From: an uncultured Prochlorococcus sp.
GTDB taxonomy: Bacteria; Cyanobacteriota; Cyanobacteriia; PCC-6307; Cyanobiaceae
Length of the DNA: 64,000 nucleotides
Direction of reading: 5' to 3'
Assembly (NCBI RefSeq): GCF_902626525.1
Contig: NZ_CACOFR010000005.1
Span: forward strand, 44,409 to 108,408
A program made the position numbers and the translations under genes. This document shows, piece by piece, positions 36,028 to 45,405 of the stretch. Within the stretch, counting starts at the first letter, position 1. Each line of letters starts with the position of its first letter. Below the pieces are notes generated by a model. The model ran no database searches and was not told the DNA's origin. It worked only from the letters and a program-made list of their open reading frames with translations.

Positions 36028-36549
36028 GTGCCTAGTAATCAAAACAGAGACAATTTTATTGATAAAGCTTTTACTGTAATTGCTGAATCTATAGTTAAAA
36101 TAATGCCTATTGCAGAGAAAGAAAAAAAAGCTTATATCTACTACAGAGATGGTCTGGCTGCCCAAAATAACGGTGATTATTCGGAAGCATTAGAGTATTA
36201 TAAGGAGAGTTTAATGCTCGAAGAAAATAAAATTGATAGGGGTGAGACTTTGAAAAATATGGCAATAATATATATGAGTAACGGTGAAGAAGATTTGTCT
36301 ATTGAAACTTATCAAAAAGCATTAGTTGAAAATCCTAAACAGCCATCATGTCTTAAAAATATAGGTTTAATTTATGAAAAAAGGGGAAGATATGCTGAAC
36401 AAAATGGTGATTTAGATCAGAGAGATATTTGGTTTGATAAAGCTGCTGAGGTCTGGTCTAAAGCAGTGAGGTTATATCCTGGTGGGTATCTTGATATTGA
36501 GAATTGGCTGAAAAATTCAGGAAGAAGTTCAATTGATATGTACCTTTAA
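36028..36549 (+). CDS. ycf3: Photosystem I assembly protein Ycf3
   Basis: A 173-residue TPR protein from GTG 36028, the size expected for Ycf3. The start ([19 protein letters not shown]) and three TPR units ([59 protein letters not shown]) match the family. It acts on the thylakoid as a chaperone that helps assemble PsaA/PsaB. The frame stays open upstream to 35935, but that part would be an unusual hydrophobic extension, so I place the start at GTG. Confidence 0.92.
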   Translation: MPSNQNRDNFIDKAFTVIAESIVKIMPIAEKEKKAYIYYRDGLAAQNNGDYSEALEYYKESLMLEENKIDRGETLKNMAIIYMSNGEEDLSIETYQKALVENPKQPSCLKNIGLIYEKRGRYAEQNGDLDQRDIWFDKAAEVWSKAVRLYPGGYLDIENWLKNSGRSSIDMYL

Positions 36550-36555
36550 TATTTC

Positions 36556-37908
36556 TCACCCTGACAAAGAATAGTCAACTGCTTCTTTAATATTTGAAAT
36601 CTCTTTAATATTGATTAAATTTTGCAATTTATTATTTAGATTCTCCTCTGATTTTGGCACTATGATATTTTTGATCCCTAGTCTTGCAGCCTCTTCTATC
36701 TTTTTTCGAAGGTTATTCGATTTTCTAACTTGACCGCTCAAACCCAATTCCCCAATAAATGAGCTACTAGCCAAAGGCGGAATATTTTTTAAACTTGATA
36801 AAATTGATATTGCTACACCTAAGTCAGATGAGGGATCATTAATCTCAAATCCCCCCCCAGTAGCTATATAACAATCAAATTCAGATAATTTAATACCTAT
36901 GTGTTTTTCAATAACAGCTAAAATTTGGTGTAATCTATTAATGCTAATTCCAGTTGTAGTTCGTCTAGGATTACTGTAGAAAGTTTTATTTACTAGTGCT
37001 TGTATATCTACTGCAAATGGTCGAGTGCCTTCATTTGTAATCGTAGTTGTTACACCTGAAATATTTTCTTTGTCTGTAAAGATTGAACTTGGGTTTTTTA
37101 TCTCTTGTAAGCCAGCTTCAAGCATTTCAAAAATTCCAATTTCAAAGGTTGATCCAAATCTATTTTTTATACTTCTTAGTAATCTATGTGATGAAATATT
37201 ATCTCCTTCAAAGTTTATTACTACGTCAACTAAATGTTCTAGAGTTTTTGGACCAGCTAAACTGCCATCTTTAGTAACATGACCAATTATTAGAAGAGCA
37301 ATATTATTATCTTTGGCTAGATTTTGTAATTCAGATGCACATGCTCTAACCTGAGAAACAGATCCTGGTGAACTTTCCATCTCATGATTATGGATAGCTT
37401 GAATACTATCAATAATTGCGAAACTTGGATTTACACGTTTGATTTCTTCAATAATTAGAGATAAATTCGTTTCTGCAAGAATTTTTAAATTAATACTGTT
37501 TTGATTTAATCTTTCCCACCTGATTTTTACTTGTTCTAAAGATTCCTCTGCTGTAACGTATAAAACTTTTTCATTGAGAGATATTTTTCCTGCTGATTGA
37601 AGAACAATTGTGCTTTTGCCTATGCCTGGCTCTCCTCCAATTAAAACTACAGATCCAGGGACTATCCCACCTCCAAGGACTCGATCAAATTCCCTGAAAC
37701 CACTAGTAAATCTTGATATTTTTTTTGATGAAATTTCATTAAATGGTATAGCTTGCTTACTATTTTTAAATTCTTGATATTTAGATCTCTTGCTTTTAAT
37801 CTCTTCAACAATAGTATTCCATGAGTTACAGTTGAGACATTTCCCAAAGTATTGAGAAGTTTCAGTTCCGCAATTTTGACAAATGAAAGTCGACAATTTG
37901 CTAGACAT
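36556..37908 (-). CDS. radA: DNA repair protein RadA
   Basis: A 450-residue RecA-related ATPase acting in recombination intermediates. N-terminal zinc finger C10/C13/C24/C27, Walker A GGEPGIGKST (about 91-100), the RadA-specific KNRFG motif (KNRFGSTFEIGIF) and a C-terminal Lon-protease-like domain (IATGGGFEINDPSSDLGVAI, then SFIGELGLSGQVR). Length is normal. It is divergent from rpaB with a 107-base gap. Confidence 0.96.
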   Translation of the reverse strand: MSSKLSTFICQNCGTETSQYFGKCLNCNSWNTIVEEIKSKRSKYQEFKNSKQAIPFNEISSKKISRFTSGFREFDRVLGGGIVPGSVVLIGGEPGIGKSTIVLQSAGKISLNEKVLYVTAEESLEQVKIRWERLNQNSINLKILAETNLSLIIEEIKRVNPSFAIIDSIQAIHNHEMESSPGSVSQVRACASELQNLAKDNNIALLIIGHVTKDGSLAGPKTLEHLVDVVINFEGDNISSHRLLRSIKNRFGSTFEIGIFEMLEAGLQEIKNPSSIFTDKENISGVTTTITNEGTRPFAVDIQALVNKTFYSNPRRTTTGISINRLHQILAVIEKHIGIKLSEFDCYIATGGGFEINDPSSDLGVAISILSSLKNIPPLASSSFIGELGLSGQVRKSNNLRKKIEEAARLGIKNIIVPKSEENLNNKLQNLINIKEISNIKEAVDYSLSG

Positions 37909-38015
37909 TTAGTTTTTGAATAATGTGATGGAACTTGAATGTTTTGGATATGGCCCCTCTACAAGTTAGATTAGGTTAATAGTAAATTCTCTTACTGATT
38001 AGCTAATAGAAACAA

Positions 38016-38762
38016 ATGGCTTTATCTAGTCAAACTAAAGAAACAATCCTAGTCGCAGATGACGAGGCAAGTATTAGAAGAATTCTGGAGACACGTCTCT
38101 CCATGATTGGCTACAAAGTTGTAACTGCAAGTGATGGTAAAGAAGCACTAAAGTTATTTAAAGATTATGAGCCTGATTTAGTAGTACTTGATGTCATGAT
38201 GCCAAAGTTAGATGGTTATGGAGTTTGTCAAGAATTAAGAAAAGATTCTGATGTTCCAATTGTTATGTTAACGGCATTGGGAGATGTTGCAGACAGGATA
38301 ACAGGTTTGGAATTAGGGGCTGATGATTATGTAGTTAAACCATTCAGTCCAAAGGAATTAGAAGCTAGAATTAGGTGCGTTCTAAGAAGAATTGATAAAG
38401 AACAAATTCCTGGAATGCCTAATTCAGGATTAATTTTGGTTACTGATATAAAAATTGATACAAATCGAAGACAAGTGTTTAAAAGCGATGAAAGAATTAG
38501 ATTAACTGGTATGGAATTTAGTCTCTTAGAGCTTTTAGTAAGCAGGTCAGGTGAGCCATTTAGTAGAGGAGAGATTTTAAAAGAGGTTTGGGGATATACA
38601 CCAGAGAGGCATGTAGATACAAGAGTAGTGGATGTTCATATATCAAGATTAAGATCAAAACTGGAAGCTGATCCTGCAAATCCAGAATTGATATTAACAG
38701 CAAGAGGCACAGGATATCTTTTTCAAAGAATTGTCGATATTGCTCCTTTTGATGGTAAATAA
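38016..38762 (+). CDS. rpaB: OmpR-type response regulator RpaB
   Basis: A 248-residue regulator. The receiver domain has DD-E (15-17), phospho-acceptor D59 (LVVLDVMMPKLDGYGV) and the VVKPFSPKELEARI lysine. The winged helix has RLTGMEFSLLELLVSRSGEPFSRGEILKEVW and VVDVHISRLRSKLEADP. VWGYTPERHVDTRVVDVHI is typical of RpaB, the high-light/redox regulator bound by Hik33/NblS that represses and activates many light-response genes. The following plsX ATG is directly adjacent (no gap). Confidence 0.93.
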   Translation: MALSSQTKETILVADDEASIRRILETRLSMIGYKVVTASDGKEALKLFKDYEPDLVVLDVMMPKLDGYGVCQELRKDSDVPIVMLTALGDVADRITGLELGADDYVVKPFSPKELEARIRCVLRRIDKEQIPGMPNSGLILVTDIKIDTNRRQVFKSDERIRLTGMEFSLLELLVSRSGEPFSRGEILKEVWGYTPERHVDTRVVDVHISRLRSKLEADPANPELILTARGTGYLFQRIVDIAPFDGK

Positions 38763-40181
38763 ATGGGGAAAGAAACTGTACATAAAATTAATAAGCCCAG
38801 AGCTATTAGAAGATTAGTTATTTGGTATAAAAGAAATGCTGCTGTAACTTCATTAGTAGATACTGCTGCTAGTTCGGCCGTAACGGCTAGTAATGTTGCT
38901 GGTAACGTCGTTTCCGGTGCTGGATCTGTCGTGAGCACAGCTAGTAATGTTGCTAGTAATGTTGCAGGCAATGTTGCAGGTAATGTAGTTTCAAGCGCTG
39001 AATCTGTTGTGAATACTGCTAGTAGCGTAGTTTCAAATGCGAGTTCGTTGGCAAAAAATACATTACAGCCATTGGTTTTTGATCCATTAAAAAGATTACA
39101 AAATAGCGATAATATTTTAGATAAAGTGGAGGACTCGCAATCTAATAGAATTTGGATTGCAGTTGATGGTATGGGAGGAGATTATGCTCCTGGACCAATT
39201 CTCGAGGGTTGCCTTGAAGCTATAGCTAGATTTCCGATCAATATAAAGTTTGTTGGTAAAATTGAAAAAGTTAAAATTGAAGCAGAAAAAATTGGTTTAG
39301 TAGATTTACTCGAAAAAGAAATAGAAAATAAACGCCTTGAATTAATTGATAGTGGAGATCCTATAGGAATGAATGAAGAAGCTACTGCAGTTAGAAAGAG
39401 GAAAAACGCGAGTATAAATGTTGCAATGGATTTAGTAAGAAATAATAAAGCAAAAGCTGTTTACTCAGCCGGTAATTCAGGAGCAATGATGACTTCTGCC
39501 ATATTTAGAATTGGTAGATTGAAAGGGATTGATAGACCTGCTATAGGTGCGTTATTTCCAACAAGGGATCAAACTCGTCCTGTATTAGTTTTAGATGTTG
39601 GTGCAAATACCGATTGTAAACCTTCTTATCTACATCAGTTTGCTCTTCTTGGTAATATTTATGCGAAAGATGTATTACAAGTAAAAAAACCAAGAATTGG
39701 TCTTTTAAATATTGGAGAGGAAGAGTGTAAAGGGAATGATTTATCCCTAAAAACATTTGAATTACTATCTACAGAAAAAAATTTTGATTTTGGAGGAAAT
39801 TGTGAAGGTCGAGATGTATTGTCTGGTAATTTCGATGTAATAGTATGTGATGGGTTTACCGGCAATATATTATTAAAATTTCTTGAGTCAGTTGGTGGCG
39901 TTTTATTAGATATTTTGAAATCCGAGCTTCCAAGAGGGAGACGGGGAAAAGTTGGTTCAGCTTTTTTAAAAAGTAATTTACTCAGAATTAAAAAAAGATT
40001 AGATCATGCTGAACATGGAGGTGCCCTATTACTTGGGGTAAATGGTATTTGTGTTATTGGTCATGGCAGCAGTAAGTCATTATCTGTAGTTAGCGCTCTT
40101 CGCTTGGCTCACTCGGCAGTAAGTCATGACGTGATGGAAAATTTAAATCAACTTCAAAAGCTTCAAGTTTTAAATCCATAA
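38763..40181 (+). CDS. plsX: Phosphate acyltransferase PlsX with a long repetitive N-terminal extension
   Basis: A 472-residue protein. The PlsX core starts at about residue 129 (RIWIAVDGMGGDYAPGP) and runs with AVYSAGNSGAMMTSA, LDVGANTDCKP, CDGFTGNILLK and HGGALLLGVNGICVIGHG. It makes acyl-phosphate from acyl-ACP for phosphatidate synthesis. Normal PlsX is about 330-350 residues, so about 128 residues are added. Residues about 35-100 are Ala/Val/Ser/Asn-rich with repeats like NVAGNVVSG and SNVASNVAGN. The start is directly after the rpaB stop. First lipid gene of a plsX-fabH-fabD-plsC operon. Confidence 0.93.
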   Translation: MGKETVHKINKPRAIRRLVIWYKRNAAVTSLVDTAASSAVTASNVAGNVVSGAGSVVSTASNVASNVAGNVAGNVVSSAESVVNTASSVVSNASSLAKNTLQPLVFDPLKRLQNSDNILDKVEDSQSNRIWIAVDGMGGDYAPGPILEGCLEAIARFPINIKFVGKIEKVKIEAEKIGLVDLLEKEIENKRLELIDSGDPIGMNEEATAVRKRKNASINVAMDLVRNNKAKAVYSAGNSGAMMTSAIFRIGRLKGIDRPAIGALFPTRDQTRPVLVLDVGANTDCKPSYLHQFALLGNIYAKDVLQVKKPRIGLLNIGEEECKGNDLSLKTFELLSTEKNFDFGGNCEGRDVLSGNFDVIVCDGFTGNILLKFLESVGGVLLDILKSELPRGRRGKVGSAFLKSNLLRIKKRLDHAEHGGALLLGVNGICVIGHGSSKSLSVVSALRLAHSAVSHDVMENLNQLQKLQVLNP

Positions 40182-40234
40182 AACATATTGCGTCAAATTT
40201 ATGTTTGACTTATATAAGTAACTAAAAAATTCTT

Positions 40235-41242
40235 TTGGAAGGAATAAAGTTTAACCAGATTGGAGTCTCATTTAAAGGAAGTGGCAGTTATGTACCCGAT
40301 CAAATACTCACCAATCAGAAAATTAGTCAAAAGGTAGATACAAGTGATGAATGGATAAAATCTAGAACTGGCATTTCTGAAAGAAGAATTTCTAGCTATG
40401 GGGGCAACGTCACTGAGATGGGTTATGAGGCTGCACGAACTGCGATTGAAATGGCTAATTGGGATATTAAAACGATTGATTTGATTGTTTTAGCTACTTC
40501 TACTCCGCATGATTTATTTGGTTCAGCTCCCTCTATCCAATCTAAATTGAAGGCCTATAATGCCGTGGCTTTCGACTTAACTGCAGCATGTAGTGGTTTT
40601 TTATTCGCCTTAATAACAGCATCACAATTTTTAAAAGGAGGAAGTTTTAAAAGGGCTATTGTTATAGGAGCAGATCAATTATCAAGCTTTGTTGATTGGA
40701 ATGATAGAAGAAGTTGTATTCTTTTTGGAGATGGTGCGGGAGCATTAGCAATTGAAGCTACTAATGAATTTGATAATTTTATTGGTTTTGATATGCGAAC
40801 TGATGGGGAGAGGGGTTCTTTTCTTAATCTTCCTTCAACTAACAATAAGGATTCAATAATTGATAACATTGATTTTTTAAGAGGAGGTTTTTCTCCAATT
40901 CAGATGAATGGTCAGGAAGTTTATAAATTTGCAGTTAAAGAAGTGCCTATTATTCTTGATCAGTTGTTTAGAAAAACCAATTATTGTTCTGATGAAGTTG
41001 ATTGGCTTGTATTGCATCAAGCTAATCAAAGAATATTGGATTCTGTGGGAGATAGGTTAAAAATCCCTAGAGAGAAAATTCTCAGTAATTTAGAAAAATA
41101 TGGCAATACTTCAGCAGCAACAATTCCGCTAATGATGGATGAGGCTATTAGAAATAATAAGATTAAACAAAATGATATTATTGCAACAAGTGGTTTTGGT
41201 GCTGGGCTAAGTTGGGGAGCAGCCCTCATTAAATGGGGTTAA
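40235..41242 (+). CDS. fabH: 3-oxoacyl-ACP synthase III (FabH)
   Basis: A 335-residue condensing enzyme that starts fatty acid synthesis by joining acetyl-CoA to malonyl-ACP. Catalytic triad blocks: the cysteine in DLTAACSGFLFAL (about residue 123), the histidine in WLVLHQANQRIL (about 260) and the asparagine in NLEKYGNTSAATIP (about 290). SDEWIKSRTGISERR is the substrate-site start. It begins at TTG 40235. It lies 53 bases after plsX. Confidence 0.95.
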   Translation: MEGIKFNQIGVSFKGSGSYVPDQILTNQKISQKVDTSDEWIKSRTGISERRISSYGGNVTEMGYEAARTAIEMANWDIKTIDLIVLATSTPHDLFGSAPSIQSKLKAYNAVAFDLTAACSGFLFALITASQFLKGGSFKRAIVIGADQLSSFVDWNDRRSCILFGDGAGALAIEATNEFDNFIGFDMRTDGERGSFLNLPSTNNKDSIIDNIDFLRGGFSPIQMNGQEVYKFAVKEVPIILDQLFRKTNYCSDEVDWLVLHQANQRILDSVGDRLKIPREKILSNLEKYGNTSAATIPLMMDEAIRNNKIKQNDIIATSGFGAGLSWGAALIKWG

Positions 41243-41260
41243 AAACAAAATAGGAACATT

Positions 41261-42157
41261 ATGACAGTTGCATGGGTATTCCCTGGACAGGGTTCACAAA
41301 AAATTGGAATGGCAAAAGAGATTGAAAATTTGCCCAATACAAAAGAGAGGTTTAGTTATGCTTCTGAGATATTTGAGAGAAATCTATTTGAAATTTGTGA
41401 GTTAAATACTGAGCCAACAAATCCTCTTAGTGATTTGAATAATACAAGAAATACACAAATTTGTCTTTTTTTAGTTGAATCGATTTTATTAGATGCTCTA
41501 AAGGATAAGGGTTTTGAACCAACTTATGTTGCTGGGCATAGTCTTGGAGAAATCACGGCGCTATATTGTGCTGATGTTTTTTCATTCGAAGAATGTGTAT
41601 CACTTATAAAAGTAAGATCTCAATTAATGGTAAATGCTAGTAAAGGATCTATGGCAGCAGTAATTGGTTTTGATAGGAATCAACTTGATTTGTTAGTAAA
41701 AAAAATTGAGGACATTGTAATTGCTAATGATAATAGTGCCTCTCAGGTTGTCTTATCAGGATCACATGAGGCATTAGATAATTTATCGAGAGAAATTTCT
41801 TGTAAAAGATTTCTGAAATTGAATGTTTCTGGTGCATTTCATTCACCATTTATGAATGAACCTGCAGCGAAATTTTCTCATTATTTAAAGCAGATTGAAT
41901 TTAAAAAACCTTCTTTCCCAGTTATAAGTAATTATGAACCTTCACTTTGTAGTGATCCAAATGAGCTTAAAATCAGATTGGAGAATCAAATGTGTAATGG
42001 GGTAAGGTGGCGAGAGACAATGAATTTAATGGCAAAAGATAGTGATCTTCATATTGTTGAAATTGGCCCTTCTAATGTACTTAGCGGTTTAGGAAAAAGA
42101 CATTTGAAGGATGTGAAAATTTCTCAAGTTTCATCTTCGAATCAAATAACTTATTAA
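41261..42157 (+). CDS. fabD: Malonyl-CoA:ACP transacylase (FabD)
   Basis: A 298-residue enzyme loading malonyl onto ACP. FPGQGSQKIGMAKE (5-18), active-site GHSLGE (the nucleophilic serine, about residue 93), and FHSPFM with the catalytic histidine (about residue 200) are all present. Length is typical. It is 18 bases after fabH and 5 bases before plsC, consistent with one operon. Confidence 0.95.
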   Translation: MTVAWVFPGQGSQKIGMAKEIENLPNTKERFSYASEIFERNLFEICELNTEPTNPLSDLNNTRNTQICLFLVESILLDALKDKGFEPTYVAGHSLGEITALYCADVFSFEECVSLIKVRSQLMVNASKGSMAAVIGFDRNQLDLLVKKIEDIVIANDNSASQVVLSGSHEALDNLSREISCKRFLKLNVSGAFHSPFMNEPAAKFSHYLKQIEFKKPSFPVISNYEPSLCSDPNELKIRLENQMCNGVRWRETMNLMAKDSDLHIVEIGPSNVLSGLGKRHLKDVKISQVSSSNQITY

Positions 42158-42162
42158 TTCGC

Positions 42163-42783
42163 ATGGATAATGATATTTTTCAAAAATTAATTTATCAGTT
42201 AGTTAGTAAAGTTTTTGTATTACCTATTTATAAATTTGTTTTTAAAGGTCATTTAATAGGTAGAGAAAATATTCCGAAAAAAAATTCTTTCATAATGGTT
42301 TCTAATCATGGTTCTTTACTTGATCCTCCTTTATTAGGTCATGCTCTTGGACGCAATATATCTTTTATGGCTAAGGCAGAGCTTTTTAAAATACCTTTTC
42401 TTGGCTTTGTTATTAAGGCGTGTGGAGCGTATCCTGTGAAAAGGGGGATTGCTGATAAAAATACTATTAAAACAGCATGTAAAAAATTATCAAAAAATAA
42501 TTGTATAGGAATTTTTATTGATGGCACTCGTCAAAAAAATGGCCGAGTTAATAAGCCAAAACAAGGCGCTGCTTTATTAGCCTTTAAGAATCAAAAATTA
42601 TTATTGCCTGTAGCAATAGTTAATTCAAATAGACTTGTAAGATTTAAATTTTTTATTCCTTTTTTTTCAAAAATTGTTATTAAAGTGGGAACACCTGTTC
42701 AACCTCCACAAAGTTCATCGAAAGATGAACTGAAATATGTAACCATGCAACTTAAGGATAATATTAATAATTTAATTGGATGA
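42163..42783 (+). CDS. plsC: 1-acyl-sn-glycerol-3-phosphate acyltransferase
   Basis: A 206-residue membrane-associated acyltransferase that adds the second acyl chain to make phosphatidate. The NHGSLLDPP block (H-x4-D catalytic motif, about residues 47-55) and GIFIDGTRQKNG (the E/D-G-T-R motif, here D-G-T-R) are clear. A short hydrophobic N-terminus anchors it to the membrane. Last gene of the rpaB-plsX-fabH-fabD-plsC run. Confidence 0.92.
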   Translation: MDNDIFQKLIYQLVSKVFVLPIYKFVFKGHLIGRENIPKKNSFIMVSNHGSLLDPPLLGHALGRNISFMAKAELFKIPFLGFVIKACGAYPVKRGIADKNTIKTACKKLSKNNCIGIFIDGTRQKNGRVNKPKQGAALLAFKNQKLLLPVAIVNSNRLVRFKFFIPFFSKIVIKVGTPVQPPQSSSKDELKYVTMQLKDNINNLIG

Positions 42784-42787
42784 ATAC

Positions 42788-43438
42788 TTAGTTAATAGGT
42801 GAAATAGGGTAAAGTGGCAAAACTTTTTGCCATGAATTGACACTTGCATTTAATAAATTTTTGTTTGATAAATCTAATAATTCTTTTAAATCTTCTTCGT
42901 CCTTATAATTAGCCTCAAAAAAATATTCTTTACTCTCTAATTCTTTTATTACTTTTGGTAATGTTATTTCTCGAATGACTAGATCGTCTTTTTTTTCTTC
43001 GTTATGAAAAATCTCATATTTACCTGCAATAAATCCCTTCCTTTTTAATTTTTTGTAAATCCAGAATGATTGTCTGTTTGTAAAAATATTATTTTTTGAT
43101 GCTATTCTTTTTGCCATTATTTCAAATGAACTAAAACTATCTAAAGGACAACTTATTTGTTGCGAGATGGTTCTAGCTAAAACTACTATAAGTCTTGAAG
43201 CATTGAAATTTGCTGGCCCTATGCTTACTGATATTTTATTTACTTTTTGTAAATTTTCTTTGGAGATGAATTTGTTAAATTCAACAATCAAGTTATTACA
43301 TAAATCATTATCAAATTTTTTTATAAATAATTCATCAGATTTAATATTATTGTTTTTTCTGTATCCAAAGCCAAAAGTATCGTCTGTGCTATATATCACT
43401 AATGTTAGTTGATTCCCGACATCTTTATTATCCTGCAT
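42788..43438 (-). CDS. tsaB: tRNA threonylcarbamoyladenosine biosynthesis protein TsaB-like
   Basis: A 216-residue protein of the TsaB branch of the ASKHA (actin-like ATPase) fold. The N-terminus LTLVIYSTDDTFGFGYR is a divergent version of the usual I-D-T-S/T start, and ISVSIGPANFNASRLIVVLAR matches the typical G-P-G-S-F-T-G-L-R block but with changes (G-P-A-N-F-N-A-S-R). TsaB partners TsaD and TsaE for the t6A base of tRNA. Identification is by block order and length. It is 6 bases downstream of ycf34. Confidence 0.75.
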   Translation of the reverse strand: MQDNKDVGNQLTLVIYSTDDTFGFGYRKNNNIKSDELFIKKFDNDLCNNLIVEFNKFISKENLQKVNKISVSIGPANFNASRLIVVLARTISQQISCPLDSFSSFEIMAKRIASKNNIFTNRQSFWIYKKLKRKGFIAGKYEIFHNEEKKDDLVIREITLPKVIKELESKEYFFEANYKDEEDLKELLDLSNKNLLNASVNSWQKVLPLYPISPIN

Positions 43439-43444
43439 TTACCT

Positions 43445-43696
43445 TCATACAGGTAATTCTAAACCAGGATTTATTTTAGACCACTTTCCATATTCTTCTA
43501 TAAAACTCCCGCACGACTGAACATCCCAGTCTGTTTTGTAATCGCCATTATTATCTTTTACTATGGATACATGTATGTAAGGCTTAAGTGCTTTAAAATT
43601 AGGAACATCGCAAATATTATCAACATCATGATTATTTTCAACATCATGATATGTAATACATCTATCAACCCATTTACAGTTAATGCAAATGCACAT
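43445..43696 (-). CDS. ycf34: Ycf34 family protein
   Basis: An 83-residue protein from ATG 43696. The cysteine pattern CICINCKWVDRCITYH near the start and SCGSFIEEYGKW near the end match Ycf34, reported as an Fe-S-binding protein involved in photosynthetic electron transport in Synechocystis. The acidic insert DVENNHDVDNICD is unusual in composition. A TTG two codons upstream is an alternative start. It is divergent from the CCA-type enzyme with a 25-base gap. Confidence 0.85.
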   Translation of the reverse strand: MCICINCKWVDRCITYHDVENNHDVDNICDVPNFKALKPYIHVSIVKDNNGDYKTDWDVQSCGSFIEEYGKWSKINPGLELPV

Positions 43697-43721
43697 GATC
43701 AATAATTAGTTAAAAAAAATT

Positions 43722-44927
43722 ATGTACTTTGATCATACACTAATTATTAAAGAATTAGAAAGAAGTATAAAAATTTACAAGTGGGATTTCATTTTGCCTT
43801 TTTTACCTGAAGGTTCATTTTTGGTTGGTGGTTATATAAGGGACATTATTTTGAAAAGAATTACTTCAGAAGTTGATGTTGATATTGTGGTACCTTTAAA
43901 TGCAATTGAAATTGGGAAAAAGATTGCAGAAAACACTAAATCAAAATTTATAATTTTGGATAAGAAAAGAGAAGTAATAAGAATTATTTTTAATCATATT
44001 ACGATTGATATTGCTAACCAAATGTCTTCTTGTGTAGAAGGAGATTTGAGAAAAAGGGACTTTGCGATTAATTCAATTGCCTTTTTATTTAATAAGAAGT
44101 GTTTGTATGATCCACTTAATGGTCTAAAAGATCTAGAACTTTCTCTGCTGAGAACATATTCAGAAACAAATTTACTAAATGATCCATTACGGATATTAAG
44201 ATGTTTTCGATTTGTTTCAGAATTAAATTTTAAAGTTGATATTAAGTTAGTTACTTTTATAAAAAAAAATAAAGATAAATTATATCTTGTTGCTAAAGAG
44301 AGGATTAATTATGAAATACAGAAAATAGTAAATGGCGCAAATGCCCTTGAGGCTGTAATTATGGTTAGAAAATTTAATATATTTGGTTCTGATAGTTTAT
44401 ATGAAGATTCTTTTTTTTTGGATCTAAATAAAATTAATTATGCAGAACTTAATCAGAGTGAAAGGGAGACATTCTTACCGTTGTTTTTTATTGTCCAAAT
44501 TTTAGATGAGGGCTCTTTAGAAAAACTTCAATTTAGCAAAGCTGAAATTGCAAAAACTAAGTTAATGAGAAAATGGCACTTTTTATTGAAGAACAAAAAT
44601 ATTGCCCAGTTAGATGAATTAGATCGATTTGAACTACATCAAGAATTAGAGACTTTTCTTCCATCTTTTATTTTTTATTTACCTCAAAATTTACGCTTAA
44701 ATTGGCTAAATAGATGGCGCGATAAAGAAGATAAATTATTTCACCCCTCAAATCTACTTAATGGTGACATGATCAAAAAAAATTTTAAAATAAAGGATGG
44801 CCCTTTCTTAGGAAAGCTTTTAAAGTATCTTTCAAAGGAGCTTGCATATAAAAGATTGAATAATTTTGATGAAGCTATTTATAAAGCAAAGCAATGGATT
44901 GAACAAAATGCGCCAAAATGTGATTAA
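43722..44927 (+). CDS. CCA tRNA nucleotidyltransferase / poly(A) polymerase family
   Basis: A 401-residue class II nucleotidyltransferase. GGYIRD (36-41) and the catalytic D-V-D (52-54) of the polymerase head are seen, followed by GDLRKRDFAINSIAF (about 107-121) and DPLRILRCFRF, the neck ATP/CTP-selecting region. It adds the 3' CCA to tRNAs, which fits the tRNA-Asn here lacking an encoded CCA; a poly(A) polymerase role cannot be excluded by sequence. Confidence 0.9.
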   Translation: MYFDHTLIIKELERSIKIYKWDFILPFLPEGSFLVGGYIRDIILKRITSEVDVDIVVPLNAIEIGKKIAENTKSKFIILDKKREVIRIIFNHITIDIANQMSSCVEGDLRKRDFAINSIAFLFNKKCLYDPLNGLKDLELSLLRTYSETNLLNDPLRILRCFRFVSELNFKVDIKLVTFIKKNKDKLYLVAKERINYEIQKIVNGANALEAVIMVRKFNIFGSDSLYEDSFFLDLNKINYAELNQSERETFLPLFFIVQILDEGSLEKLQFSKAEIAKTKLMRKWHFLLKNKNIAQLDELDRFELHQELETFLPSFIFYLPQNLRLNWLNRWRDKEDKLFHPSNLLNGDMIKKNFKIKDGPFLGKLLKYLSKELAYKRLNNFDEAIYKAKQWIEQNAPKCD

Positions 44928-44985
44928 ATACACATAGCTTAGTTTTGTTTAGAAGTTCAGACTTCAAAATCATTTTTAAAAATTT

Positions 44986-45405
44986 ATGAGTATTCGCATT
45001 TACATTGGCAACTTACCACAAGGATTTAATCCAAAAGAATTTGATAAGATTTTAAAATCAGTTTCCGATTCAATAAGATTTAAAGCAGTTTTAGATAAGG
45101 AAACTAAGGAATGTAGGGGGTTTGGTTTCGCGACAACAAACAATGAAGATAATGCTAATTTACTAATTCAAAAATTAAATGGCTTTGAATTTAATGGATC
45201 TAAATTAAGAGTAGAACTCTCAGAAAAAAAGGATTCTGCTTCGAATAAAAGAAATAGCGGAAACTTAAATAGGAATAAGAAAAAGAAAGATTTTAAGAAA
45301 ATTGTCCATAGTGATGCACCTAATCTTGAAGCACCTGATCCTAGATGGGCAGGCGAACTATCTAAATTAAAGGATTTGTTAGCTAATCAAAAAACTCCTG
45401 CTTAA
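44986..45405 (+). CDS. RRM-type RNA-binding protein
   Basis: A 139-residue protein with one RNA-recognition motif: RNP2 IYIGNL (5-10) and RNP1 RGFGFATT (44-51), with KLNGFEFNGSKLRVELSE closing the domain near residue 83. A basic, Lys/Asn-rich linker and a short C-terminal block (DPRWAGELSKLKDLLANQ) follow. Cyanobacterial Rbp proteins of this type respond to cold or bind mRNA; the exact role is unknown. Convergent with crtB, with no gap. Confidence 0.92.
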   Translation: MSIRIYIGNLPQGFNPKEFDKILKSVSDSIRFKAVLDKETKECRGFGFATTNNEDNANLLIQKLNGFEFNGSKLRVELSEKKDSASNKRNSGNLNRNKKKKDFKKIVHSDAPNLEAPDPRWAGELSKLKDLLANQKTPA

